Source: Subtercola sp.
GTDB lineage: Bacteria; Actinomycetota; Actinomycetes; Actinomycetales; Microbacteriaceae
Reading direction: 5' to 3'
Length of the DNA stretch: 48,055 nucleotides
Assembly (NCBI GenBank): GCA_025463745.1
Contig: JAODBB010000085.1
Span: forward strand, 1-48,055
Both the position numbers and the translations under genes were made by a program. Positions 17,058 to 25,655 of the stretch are shown here, one piece after another (position 1 is the stretch's first letter; each line of letters begins with the position of its first letter). The notes under the pieces were generated by a model, which worked only from the letters and a program-made list of their open reading frames with translations, did not search any database and was not told the DNA's origin.

Positions 17058-19409
17058 TCACGCGATCACGTCGAGGGTCGCACGCACGATGCTGTCGGTG
17101 TCGATGCCGTGATACCGGTAAACGTCTTCAATGCTACCGGCCTGACCGAAGTGACTCACGCCGAGGTTGCGGCTCTTCACCTGATTCACGCCCGCCAGAA
17201 AGGCCAGGGTGTGCGGATGCCCGTCGAGCACGGTCACCATGGGCACCGCCTTCTCGCGGGGCAGAATCTGATCGAGAATCCACGTCTCGGCGCCCTTTTC
17301 CTGTCCGTTTCGGCCTTGAAGGGCCTCGTAGAGCAGACCGGGACTCGTGACGCACAGCACGTCGACAGGCGCGCCGAGGGATTCGAGACGATCGGCGGCG
17401 GAAAGTGCATCCGGAACCAGCGCCCCCATCGTCACGATCGTCGCCACGGGGTGAGGCGCCGAGCGGAGCAGGTAACCGCCCGCGACGACCTGCCTACGGC
17501 GGCGTTCACGGGCTGCCGGATCGTCAGGCACGGCGGCGAGCAATTGGTCGATGGGTTTCGTCGACAGCCGCAGGTACGCCGATGTGCCGCCCTCGCGGCC
17601 CATCTGGGCCATCGAAGCCAGCAGTGTCCACTCGACATCGAGGGCGAACGCGGGTTCGTAGCTGATGCAGTTCGGCTGCTCCAGCCCGATCGAGGGAGTC
17701 GTGATCGATTGGTGGGCGCCGCCCTCGGGCGCCAGCGTCACACCCGACGGCGTGCCGACGAGGATCGACTGGCCACCGGCATAGATGCCGTACGACCAGG
17801 GCTCGAGAGCGCGTTCGACGAACGGATCGTAGAGCACTCCGATCGGGAACAGCGGTTGGCCCCAGCGACTCCAGGTCGCGCCGAGTTCGCCGATCAGACT
17901 GACCAGGTTCACCTCGGCGATGCCGAGTTCGATGTGCTGGCCGGTCGGTTTCTCCCGCCAGTGCATGATGGTCTCGGCGTCGTCGCTGAACCAGTCCTGC
18001 CGCTCTTCGGTCGACCACACTCCGACCTTGTTCAGCCAGCCGGCGAGGTTCGTACTCGAGCTCACGTCGGGGCTGACGGTCACGACCCGGCGGGCAGCCT
18101 CTGGTGCCGCGCGGGTCAGGTCGAGCAGCGCACGGCCGAGCGCTGCCTGGGTGGTCGCGGTGCCTGAGGGAGTGCGCCCGAAGTCGGTGGGGATCGCTGG
18201 AGGCGCGGTCTGTTCGATCGGTTCGCGGTGCATCCGCTCGGCTGTCGCGGCGCAGAGCACGCCTTCGGCCGTTGCCGGCGTGAAACGCCGCCACGGACTC
18301 GACGCGTCTTCACCCAACCGCGCGGCAAGGGCCTGATACTGGTCGACGGTGAGCAGCGACGAGTGATTCTGCGGATGACCCTCGGTCGGCAGCCCGTACC
18401 CTTTGACGGTGTACGCGATGATGACTGTGGGGCGGGTGTCGTCGATCTGGGCGTAGGCCGCCCGCAATGCTGCGAGATCGTGGCCACCGAGGTTGCGGAT
18501 CGCCAGCAACAGCGTCTCGTCGTCGATGTCGCGGGTCAGGTCGGCGATCGCCGCACTGCCCGCACCGGCGCCCGGAAGGCGGTCGCGCAGCTCTGCTGCC
18601 GAGCAACGCAACAGCCGCTGGTACTCGGGATTCGACATGTCGATGATCCTCGCGCGCAGCGCGCCTCCACCATCACGCTCGAAGAGACTCTCGAGCAGGC
18701 TGCCGAAGCGCACGGTTATGACCTGCCAGCCGGCCGCCTCGAACATGCGCTGGATCTTGCCCGCCGCGATGTTCGGCACCACCCGGTCGAGGGACTGCCT
18801 GTTCAGGTCGACGATCCAGACGATCTCGCCGAGGTCGGGCACGCTCTGATCGAGCACCGCCTCCCAGATCGCACCCTCGTCGAGCTCAGCATCACCGACC
18901 AGCGAATACTGTCGGCCCCGGTTCGGAATGCCGGTGATCGTTTCGGTGTAGCGGCGTGAGATGGCGCCCCAGATCGGCGCCGTCGCACCGATGCCCACCG
19001 AACCCGTCGAATAGTCCACCGGATCGGGGTCTTTCGACCGGCTGGGGTAGCTCTGCAGGCCGCCGAACTGACGCAACGTCGTCAGATACGTCTCATCGAG
19101 GCTGCCGAGCAGGTAGTTGATGGCATGCAGCACCGGCGACGCGTGCGGCTTCACCGACACTCGGTCTTCAGCACGCAACTGCCCGAACCAGAGTGACGTC
19201 ATGATCGTATTGATCGACGCGCTCGAGGCCTGATGCCCGCCGACCTTGATGCCAGAGGTGTTCTCGCGCACCTTGTTGGCGTGATGGATGATCGATGTCG
19301 ACAGCCACAAGACGCGACGCTCGATCGCGGCCATCGTGTCGAGCTGCTCATCGCCGTACCCGCGGTCGGTGCGCACATCGTTCTCCATCACCGAAATCTC
19401 ATCCGTCAC
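17058..19409 (-). CDS. AceE-like thiamine-diphosphate 2-oxoacid dehydrogenase/transketolase-family enzyme
   Basis: The preferred start is GTG at 19409, preceded by AAGGTAGGA; ATG at 19424 and GTG at 19448 are alternatives. About 783 residues, shorter than typical AceE (about 880-930). The N-part has KVGGHQASSASINTIMTSLWF and ASPVLHAINYLLG. The ThDP-binding segment is GDAELDEGAIWEAV...DLNRQSLD, matching the AceE version (GDGE...N-x-Q) of the usual GDG-NN motif. GGAHQSITTPSIGLEQPN and FGQAGSIEDVYRYHGID follow in the pyrimidine-binding and C-terminal domains. It probably decarboxylates pyruvate or a related 2-oxoacid, or acts like transketolase. No E2/E3 partner lies nearby. A palindromic operator sits just upstream. 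Confidence 0.8.
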   Translation of the reverse strand: MTDEISVMENDVRTDRGYGDEQLDTMAAIERRVLWLSTSIIHHANKVRENTSGIKVGGHQASSASINTIMTSLWFGQLRAEDRVSVKPHASPVLHAINYLLGSLDETYLTTLRQFGGLQSYPSRSKDPDPVDYSTGSVGIGATAPIWGAISRRYTETITGIPNRGRQYSLVGDAELDEGAIWEAVLDQSVPDLGEIVWIVDLNRQSLDRVVPNIAAGKIQRMFEAAGWQVITVRFGSLLESLFERDGGGALRARIIDMSNPEYQRLLRCSAAELRDRLPGAGAGSAAIADLTRDIDDETLLLAIRNLGGHDLAALRAAYAQIDDTRPTVIIAYTVKGYGLPTEGHPQNHSSLLTVDQYQALAARLGEDASSPWRRFTPATAEGVLCAATAERMHREPIEQTAPPAIPTDFGRTPSGTATTQAALGRALLDLTRAAPEAARRVVTVSPDVSSSTNLAGWLNKVGVWSTEERQDWFSDDAETIMHWREKPTGQHIELGIAEVNLVSLIGELGATWSRWGQPLFPIGVLYDPFVERALEPWSYGIYAGGQSILVGTPSGVTLAPEGGAHQSITTPSIGLEQPNCISYEPAFALDVEWTLLASMAQMGREGGTSAYLRLSTKPIDQLLAAVPDDPAARERRRRQVVAGGYLLRSAPHPVATIVTMGALVPDALSAADRLESLGAPVDVLCVTSPGLLYEALQGRNGQEKGAETWILDQILPREKAVPMVTVLDGHPHTLAFLAGVNQVKSRNLGVSHFGQAGSIEDVYRYHGIDTDSIVRATLDVIA

Positions 19410-19480
19410 GGTTCCTACCTTCATCGGTTGTCGCGTCGAGTCGACCACATCTCTTCTTTTTGCGCAACCGTGGGCTAGCT

Positions 19481-19501
19481 ATTTGCGCATACTGCGCAAA
19501 T
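19481..19501. promoter_or_regulatory. Palindromic operator upstream of the AceE-like gene
   Basis: ATTTGCGCA (19481-19489) and TGCGCAAAT (19493-19501) form a perfect 9-bp inverted repeat around TAC, about 72 bp upstream of the AceE-like start. A related TTGCGCAA lies at 19460-19467, so two sites may be present. The regulator is not in the window. The rest of the gap 19410-19689 shows nothing else I can support. Confidence 0.65.
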
Positions 19502-19689
19502 ACGCGCGATCATCCCTGCCGAACGGTGACCAGAATGATGAGCCGACGACTGCGATCGGTGAGCGTAAGGCGCGTGGTCGCGCTCACGTTCTGGACGCTC
19601 GGCACGACGCAGTGCGCCGACGTCTCGTCATCGGGACTTCGCCTCTGGTCCAGGCACGGGCCGCGTTGATCGCCAGCATCCGCCGCGGG

Positions 19690-20769
19690 TCACCGGCGCG
19701 CAGTCACCAGCCCTCGCGCGAGCAGACTCTCGGCACAGGCGAGGATCGCCTCGACATTGGTTCTCGGCGCCCAGCCGAGAACGCGTTTCGCCTTCGCATT
19801 GCTGACAACCTTCGGCGGCCCGAGTTGCGGCAGAATCGCGCCGATCTCCGGGGTGAACGGCGACACGATCCATGCCATCCAGTCGGGCAGCTGGCGTGTC
19901 GGCACGCGGTTGGCGTCGTCTCCTAGGCGCGATTTCAGCAGCTGGGCGATCTGAAGATAGGTCAGGGGTGAGCCTGTTGATGCGATGAACCGCTCGCCCG
20001 CGGCATCCGGATGCGTCATGGCCCGCAGGTGCAGCTCGGCCACATCGCGCACATCCACGGCCGAAATCGACGCGTGCGGCAGAGGCGAAATGGTGCCGTT
20101 CAAGAGGTTTTGCAGCAATGCCACGGAGGTTGAGAGCCGAGGCCCGAGAACCGGGCCGAAGAGCGCGACCGGGTTGATCACCGACAACTCCAGGTCACCG
20201 CCCTCACTCTGGATGAACTTCCAGGCGGCCCGCTCGGCGAGCGTTTTCGACCAGATGAACGCACCCGCCTCACCGTTGGTGGCCGACCAATCGGTCTCAT
20301 CGAACAGCCGACCGACGCCGGCGCGGGGCTTGCCCCTACTTCGATCAGCATTCTCTGACACGGACGGGCCGTACCCGATCGCACCGAACGACGAGGTGAT
20401 GACCACGCGCTTCACCCCGGCATCGCGCGCGGCGCGCAAGACACGAATCGTTCCGTCGCGAGCGGGGACGACGACAGTGTTCGGGTTGTCTGGTTCGGCC
20501 CGTGGATACGGCGACGCGACATGAAGCACGAACGAGCATCCCGCCGCCGCTTCGGGCCACCCGGCCGTCGCTGTCAGATCTGCGGTGAAGACGGAGAGCC
20601 GATCGACCGCGGTGGCGCCACGTGATGCGACGAGAGCCCGCACCTCTGCCTCGCGACTCGGCGCGCGCACGGTTGTGCGAACGCGATAGCCCGCGTCGAG
20701 CAGGTGCAGGATGCAATGCGCGGCCAGAAAACCCGACCCGCCCGTCACCAGCACCTCTTCGCCGTTCAT
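19690..20769 (-). CDS. DFR-like extended SDR (NAD-dependent epimerase/dehydratase family), catalytic Tyr replaced
   Basis: ATG at 20769 after AAAGGG; 359 residues. The N-terminus shows the Rossmann motif VLVTGGSGFLAAHCILHLLDAGY (TGxxGxxA type), then VRTTVRAPSREAEV, and VLHVASPYP typical of dihydroflavonol-reductase-like proteins. VKRVVITSSFGAIGYG is the Ser strand. The active-site YxxxK reads FIWSK in AGAFIWSKTLAERAAW, so the usual Tyr is Phe while Lys is kept. This should impair classical reductase chemistry unless another residue substitutes. Substrate is unknown. It lies upstream of the AceE-like gene on the same strand, with a 280-bp gap. Confidence 0.82.
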   Translation of the reverse strand: MNGEEVLVTGGSGFLAAHCILHLLDAGYRVRTTVRAPSREAEVRALVASRGATAVDRLSVFTADLTATAGWPEAAAGCSFVLHVASPYPRAEPDNPNTVVVPARDGTIRVLRAARDAGVKRVVITSSFGAIGYGPSVSENADRSRGKPRAGVGRLFDETDWSATNGEAGAFIWSKTLAERAAWKFIQSEGGDLELSVINPVALFGPVLGPRLSTSVALLQNLLNGTISPLPHASISAVDVRDVAELHLRAMTHPDAAGERFIASTGSPLTYLQIAQLLKSRLGDDANRVPTRQLPDWMAWIVSPFTPEIGAILPQLGPPKVVSNAKAKRVLGWAPRTNVEAILACAESLLARGLVTARR

Positions 20770-20934
20770 CGTGTCGAACCCTTTGCTCTCAATCCGGTGC
20801 TGTCGCACCGGAGTCGTCGTGCCGGTGCCGCCGGGTCAATGCTCTCAGTCGATTCCCGCGCACGGTCATCCCGCCGATTCCATACTGAGGCCCCAGACCT
20901 GCCATCGAGGCCAGCCAGCCCCCGATTTCTTAAT

Positions 20935-20954
20935 TGATAATGAATCTCATTACA
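20935..20954 (+). promoter_or_regulatory. Zur/Fur-family box upstream of znuA-like gene
   Basis: TGATAATGA (20935-20943), spacer ATC, then TCATTACA (20947-20954). The right half matches the reverse complement of the left at six of the first six positions (TCATTA), giving a near-palindrome of Zur type (TGAtAATGA...TCATTatCA). It lies about 85 bp before the start of a metal-binding lipoprotein gene, in an AT-rich pocket of an otherwise GC-rich gap. Confidence 0.7.
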
Positions 20955-21037
20955 CTTAGGGCGAGCGCAGCCATCACAGGCCGCGCGAAGCGCCCACACC
21001 CGGCACACGCCGCACTGACCACAGATTGGTTCTCTCC

Positions 21038-21991
21038 ATGCCTCGTATTCACCGGCTCGCACCTCTCGCCGCCGCCCCCGCTGCTCTCGCCGTTCTGGCT
21101 CTCGCCCTGACCGGATGCTCGGCCAATGCCACGGTGGCAGCAGGTTCGACGGCTTCGGCCGGCGCCGACGGCACGCCCATCCCCATCGTCGCGTCGACGA
21201 ACGTCTACGGCGACATCGCCGCGCAGGTCGGCGGAAACGCGGTGACCGTGACCTCGATCATCGACGATCCCGACAAAGACCCGCACGAGTACCAGGCCGA
21301 CGCCCAGAACCAGCTGGCGCTCTCGAAGGCGAAAATCGTCATCGAGAACGGAGGCGGCTATGACGACTTCGTCGACACGATGCTCAGCAGCGCGAACAAC
21401 GCCGGCGCCACCGTGCTCAACGCCGCCGATATCTCAGGTATCGACCAAAACCCCGCCGATGGCGCGTTCAACGAGCACGTCTGGTACGACATGCCCACGG
21501 TCAGCAAGGTGGTCGATAAACTTACCGACGCGCTGAAGGCCGCCGACCCCGCGGATGCCGCTACCTTCACTGCCAATTCGACAGCCTTCCAGTCGAAACT
21601 AGCCACGATAGAAGCCGCCGAGGCCGCAACCAAGGCGGAGTCCGCCGGTAAAGGCGCGGCAATCACCGAACCGGTGCCGCTGTACATGCTCACCGCGATG
21701 GGTCTGACGAACAAGACGCCCGAAGCATTCACCCAGGCCATCGAAGAGGGCACCGATGTGGCGCCGGATGTGCTGTCGCAGACGCTCGCCCTGTTCAGCA
21801 GCAATTCCGTTGACGTGCTCGCCTACAACTCGCAGACGAGCGGGCCGCAGACCGAAGCTGTTCTGAACGCTGCGAAGGCCGCCGGAGTCGCCGTGGTACC
21901 AGTCACCGAGACGCTGCCGGCCGGCGACGACTTCATTACCTGGATGACCGATAATGTGAATGCCATCACGGCGGCCGTCAGCAGCAAATGA
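21038..21991 (+). CDS. Zinc/manganese ABC transporter substrate-binding lipoprotein (ZnuA/TroA family)
   Basis: ATG at 21038; 317 residues. Signal sequence with lipobox LTGC (Cys27). The metal site uses DPDKDPHEYQ (His83) and FNEHVWYDMP (His147). EPVPLYMLTAMGLTNKTPEAFTQAIEEG corresponds to the third ligand region and VVPVTETLPAGDDFITWM to the last. It captures divalent metal, probably zinc given the Zur-like box. No ATPase or ZnuB permease gene follows; instead a DUF318 permease operon does. Its ABC partners may be encoded elsewhere. Confidence 0.88.
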   Translation: MPRIHRLAPLAAAPAALAVLALALTGCSANATVAAGSTASAGADGTPIPIVASTNVYGDIAAQVGGNAVTVTSIIDDPDKDPHEYQADAQNQLALSKAKIVIENGGGYDDFVDTMLSSANNAGATVLNAADISGIDQNPADGAFNEHVWYDMPTVSKVVDKLTDALKAADPADAATFTANSTAFQSKLATIEAAEAATKAESAGKGAAITEPVPLYMLTAMGLTNKTPEAFTQAIEEGTDVAPDVLSQTLALFSSNSVDVLAYNSQTSGPQTEAVLNAAKAAGVAVVPVTETLPAGDDFITWMTDNVNAITAAVSSK

Positions 21992-22117
21992 ATCACCCAG
22001 CCAGCGATGCTTAGCTGGAGGAGCCAACGCGGTCTGAATGACGGAACCCGCTGAACGACAGACGCAACGGAGACAGCACTGAGCCGCACCCTGACGCCAG
22101 CGCCCACCCTGCGTGAG

Positions 22118-23107
22118 TTGACCCGCTCGGAGTGGCGCTGGGCGCCGACGGTCGGCATCGTCTGCGTGCTGGCGCTGCTCGGCATCCGGTTGTTCACCCC
22201 GGCGTCGGTGACGGCCTGGATGACCGACCCGGCGCGCGACTTCGTCACGCTCTCGACCAGCGTGATCATCGAGTCGCTGCCGTTCGTCATTCTCGGCATA
22301 CTGCTCTCGGCGGTGGTGCAGATCTGGCTGCCCGAAGGCTTTCTGCTGCGGCGAATGCCGAAAAACGCAGGGCTGAGGCGTCTGACGGTGTCGCTGTTGG
22401 GCGTGCTGCTGCCGGTCTGCGAGTGCGGCAACGTGCCGCTCACACGGGGTTTGATCGTGAGCGGATTGACCGTGGCCGACTCGATGACGTTCTTGTTCGC
22501 AGCCCCGATCATCAACCCGATCACGATCATCACGACCTACCAGGCCTTCGGCTGGAGCGACGGAATTCTCATCACCCGCATCATCGGTGGGCTGGTGATC
22601 GCGAACCTCGTCGGCTGGATCTACAGCAAGCATCCCTCCCCCGGCAACCTGCTCACGCCCACGTTCCAGGCCGCCTGTGCGGTGGATGCGCACGCCGAAA
22701 ACGGCAGCAAGCTGCAGCGCACGTTCCTCTCCTTCGCGCGCGAATCGAGCGCCATGATGCCGGCTCTCTTCGTCGGAGCCGGCATCGCGGGGCTCATCCA
22801 AGTGGCCGTGTCGCGCAACCTGCTCGTGACGCTCGGCAGCAACCCACTGTGGTCGGTTCTCGCGCTGATGGCCCTCGCATTCGTCGTAGCGATCTGCTCG
22901 AACGTCGACGCCTTCTTCATCCTCTCGTTCGGTTCGACGTTCTTACCCGGGGGCATCGTGGCGTTCTTGATCTTCGGGCCGATGATCGACGTGAAGATGC
23001 TCGCGCTGATGCGCACGACCTTCACCAGTAAGACCCTGGTTCAGGTGAGCGTGCTGATCGCGGTGTGCGCGGCGTCGATCGGGCTGGCGGTGAATCTTGT
23101 CGTTTAG
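22118..23107 (+). CDS. Predicted permease, DUF318/ArsP_1 family (COG0701)
   Basis: 329 residues from TTG at 22118; about eight helices. The family motif CECGNVPLTRGLIVSGLT (about 103-120) and the later ICSNVDAFFILSF are both present, each with the conserved Cys. A longer form beginning with CTG at 22079 has a good ribosome site (GGAG at 22069-22072, 6-nt gap) and would add 13 residues, whereas the TTG start has none. COG0701 permeases occur next to a TIGR03943-type protein, as here, and are linked to metal homeostasis. The two genes overlap by 11 bp. Confidence 0.85.
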   Translation: MTRSEWRWAPTVGIVCVLALLGIRLFTPASVTAWMTDPARDFVTLSTSVIIESLPFVILGILLSAVVQIWLPEGFLLRRMPKNAGLRRLTVSLLGVLLPVCECGNVPLTRGLIVSGLTVADSMTFLFAAPIINPITIITTYQAFGWSDGILITRIIGGLVIANLVGWIYSKHPSPGNLLTPTFQAACAVDAHAENGSKLQRTFLSFARESSAMMPALFVGAGIAGLIQVAVSRNLLVTLGSNPLWSVLALMALAFVVAICSNVDAFFILSFGSTFLPGGIVAFLIFGPMIDVKMLALMRTTFTSKTLVQVSVLIAVCAASIGLAVNLVV

Positions 23108-23879
23108 CCGGCTGGTTTCGAGATGGAAAGGGCTCGCCCTGGTCATGATCGCGGTGGTCGCGACCGTGTGGCTGGGGGTGACGGGTCAGCTGGGGCTGTA
23201 CATCCACCCGCGGTATTACGTGTTCACGATGATCATGGCCGGCATCGCGGTAGTGCTGATCGTCGGTGCGCTGGCGGCCGTACCCCGTGCTGACGAGCAT
23301 GAACAGCACGAGCATCCGGATGCCCGGCTCACCCCGGCGCCCCGCCGATCGTTTCTCGCGATCTCTGGCGCTGCGCTCGCCCTTGTGGTGATCGCGGCCT
23401 CGATTGTGACCTTGCTCGTCGTACCGCCCGCCACTCTCACCACGGCCGCAGTGGAACAGCGCAGCCTGAACGGCTCGTCGAACACCCTGACCTCCGGCGG
23501 CACGGCCGAGAGCGCGACGGGCGACACCTCGGCATATACGGTCAAAGACTGGGCCACCCTCATTCGGCAGGGTGTCGGGGCCGACGTGCTGACCGGCACG
23601 ACGGCGACCCTGACGGGATTCGTGACGCCCGACACCGACGACCCCGACAATGTGTTCTATGTGGCGCGGTTCGTGATCACCTGCTGCGCCGTCGACGCCC
23701 AGCCGGTGGGCGTGCCGGTCTACGACCCCGGATGGTCCAAAACGTACCCCACCGACAGTTGGGTCACGGCGGTCGGTTCGTTCGAGGCGAACCCCAGCGT
23801 GCTCAGCACCGCGACCACGGTTCTGCAGCCCGACAGCATCACGGCCATCAGCCAGCCGTCGGAGCCGTATGTCTACTGA
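23097..23879 (+). CDS. TIGR03943-family permease-associated protein
   Basis: TTG at 23097, overlapping the permease stop by 11 bp; 260 residues. Three N-terminal helices at about 11-27, 42-60 and 84-108 are followed by an extracytoplasmic domain. VARFVITCCAVDAQPVGVPVYD (about 184-205) with its paired cysteines is the family signature. It is the regular partner of the DUF318 permease in Gram-positive bacteria; the pair is thought to move or sense a metal, but transport has not been settled. Its stop is overlapped by the next gene by 11 bp, so the operon is tightly coupled. Confidence 0.85.
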   Translation: MSFSRLVSRWKGLALVMIAVVATVWLGVTGQLGLYIHPRYYVFTMIMAGIAVVLIVGALAAVPRADEHEQHEHPDARLTPAPRRSFLAISGAALALVVIAASIVTLLVVPPATLTTAAVEQRSLNGSSNTLTSGGTAESATGDTSAYTVKDWATLIRQGVGADVLTGTTATLTGFVTPDTDDPDNVFYVARFVITCCAVDAQPVGVPVYDPGWSKTYPTDSWVTAVGSFEANPSVLSTATTVLQPDSITAISQPSEPYVY

Positions 23880-25134
23880 GCAGAACATGCCCGCGCGGGG
23901 GCGCCACCCCGACGCCGCACCCGCGCGCCGCTTCAGGCGTCTGCTGTACGGCAGCACCGCAGTGATCGCGCTGCTCATGGTGACCCTGATCGGCGCCAAC
24001 CTGGCCCAAGGGCCGCACCTCACCTCGGCCCAGATCAACCTCGGCACCAGCGTCGAACGAGCAGGTCAGCGTCTGCTGTTGCAGTCGAACGAGCCTCTCG
24101 CTGCAGTGGCGGCCGACCAGGTGAGTATCACGCCGGCGGCCAACGCCACCACCACCGTCACCGCGAACAGCCTCGACGTTCAATTCACCGATGTACTGAG
24201 GTACAACACCAGCTATACGGTGAACGTTCGCGACGTGAAAAGCATTTCGGCAGGTGCTTCTTCAACCTTCAGCTACTCCTTCACCACCCCCGATCCGGTG
24301 ATGTACTTTCTGGCGACGTCGGCCGGTGAGGGCACCAATGATGCCATCAAGTCGGTACCACTGTCGGGCGGCGATGCGATCACGGTGTTCAGCGCCCCGC
24401 ACATCCGCCAGTTCGTGGCGTTCGCGAACTCACTCGTGGTCAACACGATCAACGACGACGACACGGATGCTCTGACGATCGTCTCGCTCACCGGCGGCAC
24501 CGCGATTCCCGTGCAACTCGCCGGCGCCGGAACCGTCACCAGCCTGCAAGCCTCGCCCGGCAGCAATCTCTTCGGCTACACGTTCTCGCCGGCACCGTCG
24601 CCGCAGTACCAGACACCCCCCGACCAGCTCTTCGCGTACGACCTCACACGCGGGCAAGATTATGCGATACCCATCACGGGTGCCGATCACGAACAGCTCA
24701 GTGCCCGCGATTGGATGTTCGTGCCGGGTACGACCTCGCTGGTGGCCCTCGCGGCCGGGTCGGCGCAACCCGGGTCGGCGCTGCAACTCATCGACACCCT
24801 CGGCGAGCGCGAAGGCACGTCTGGCGCGGTGGTCGTCGGCGCCGCCCAGACGCTCAACGGCTTCGTACCCGGCACCAAAAGGCTGGTCACGACTCAGGCC
24901 GGAGTGAGCACGGCGACCGATCTGGGCACCACTCCCCCTGCGAGCACGCCATTTGCGCTCTCTTCGAGTTCGCCCCTTGCCGGGCATCCACTGGGCGGGA
25001 TGTGTCTCGCCCCGAACGGCCGCTACGCCGCCGTAACCAGCGCGCCATCACACATCAGCTTCGTCGACCTCGCCGACGGAACCACGGTCAGCACGGTGAA
25101 TGGAAGCCAGCCGAACTGGTGCTCGAACGGCTGA
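23869..25134 (+). CDS. Membrane-anchored protein with Ig-like domain and propeller-like body, in zinc operon
   Basis: ATG at 23869, 11 bp inside the previous gene; 421 residues. A basic cytoplasmic tail (RRFRRLLYG) precedes one helix (about 28-46), leaving the rest outside. Residues 50-140 resemble an SbsA-like Ig domain (NLGTSVERAGQRLLLQSNEPL...YNTSYTVNVRDVKS). The rest has repeated blade-like strands (KSVPLSGGDAITVFSA, LTIVSLTGGTAIPVQLAG, LFAYDLTRGQDYAIPI, ISFVDLADGTTVSTVNG) as in a beta-propeller. There are no His-rich stretches and few Cys. Position as fourth gene behind the Zur-like box suggests a role in surface metal handling, which is inference. Confidence 0.75.
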   Translation: MSTEQNMPARGRHPDAAPARRFRRLLYGSTAVIALLMVTLIGANLAQGPHLTSAQINLGTSVERAGQRLLLQSNEPLAAVAADQVSITPAANATTTVTANSLDVQFTDVLRYNTSYTVNVRDVKSISAGASSTFSYSFTTPDPVMYFLATSAGEGTNDAIKSVPLSGGDAITVFSAPHIRQFVAFANSLVVNTINDDDTDALTIVSLTGGTAIPVQLAGAGTVTSLQASPGSNLFGYTFSPAPSPQYQTPPDQLFAYDLTRGQDYAIPITGADHEQLSARDWMFVPGTTSLVALAAGSAQPGSALQLIDTLGEREGTSGAVVVGAAQTLNGFVPGTKRLVTTQAGVSTATDLGTTPPASTPFALSSSSPLAGHPLGGMCLAPNGRYAAVTSAPSHISFVDLADGTTVSTVNGSQPNWCSNG

Positions 25135-25304
25135 GCGACATGTGGTTCGGCACGCACCGGCACCTTCCGGCCACCTTCGCGCCGGTGTGCGAATGCTCAG
25201 AAAAGCGGTGCCGCCTGGCAGGGTTATCTGTCATCACGGAGCTAGTTTGTGGGCTGACGAGAGCCTGCGCGAAGCACGCAGATCGGGGCCGACGGGAGCG
25301 CACC

Positions 25305-25565
25305 ATGACTGTTCGACGTGTTACAGCAACGAGAAAAAGCGCCACCGGCTACATCACGCACTTCGGCTGCGACGACCAGCCCGGAGTTCTGCTCTCTGCA
25401 GCCGATGTCATTCTCGATATCGAGGTCGGCGAGTACACCTACGTCGTGGCGTGGCCGAATCAGCGCGCCGCGGTCATGCACACCACGGATGCCGGTGGCG
25501 GCTACCTGCGCGCTGATCGCGACGACACTCCGCGCAACAACCTGCTCGACCTGCCGGACTGCTGA
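25305..25565 (+). CDS. DUF3892 domain protein
   Basis: ATG at 25305 after GGGAG (about 25294-25298); 86 residues. The product reads MTVRRVTATRKSATGYITHFG, then VLLSAADVILDIEVGEYTYVV and a C-terminal GGGYLRADRDDTPRNNLLDLPDC. The YLR..D....NNLL.LP.C ending is the DUF3892 hallmark. It is small, cytoplasmic and of unknown function. It stands alone, with 170 bp of gene-free sequence before it. Confidence 0.8.
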   Translation: MTVRRVTATRKSATGYITHFGCDDQPGVLLSAADVILDIEVGEYTYVVAWPNQRAAVMHTTDAGGGYLRADRDDTPRNNLLDLPDC

Positions 25566-25577
25566 GCAGGCGCTTCT

Positions 25578-25635
25578 GCCCGGGCGCTGACGGCCTCACG
25601 GCTCCAGCCCGGGCGCTGCCGCCCTCACGCTTCCG
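25578..25635. repeat. 29-bp imperfect tandem repeat (two copies)
   Basis: Copies start at 25578 and 25607, each opening with GCCCGGGCGCTG and containing CCTCACG at the same offset, with several mismatches between. It lies in the gap between the convergent DUF3892 and membrane-protein genes and may act as a transcript end. Confidence 0.7.
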
Positions 25636-25655
25636 ACCAGCCGCACCGCCCGTGG

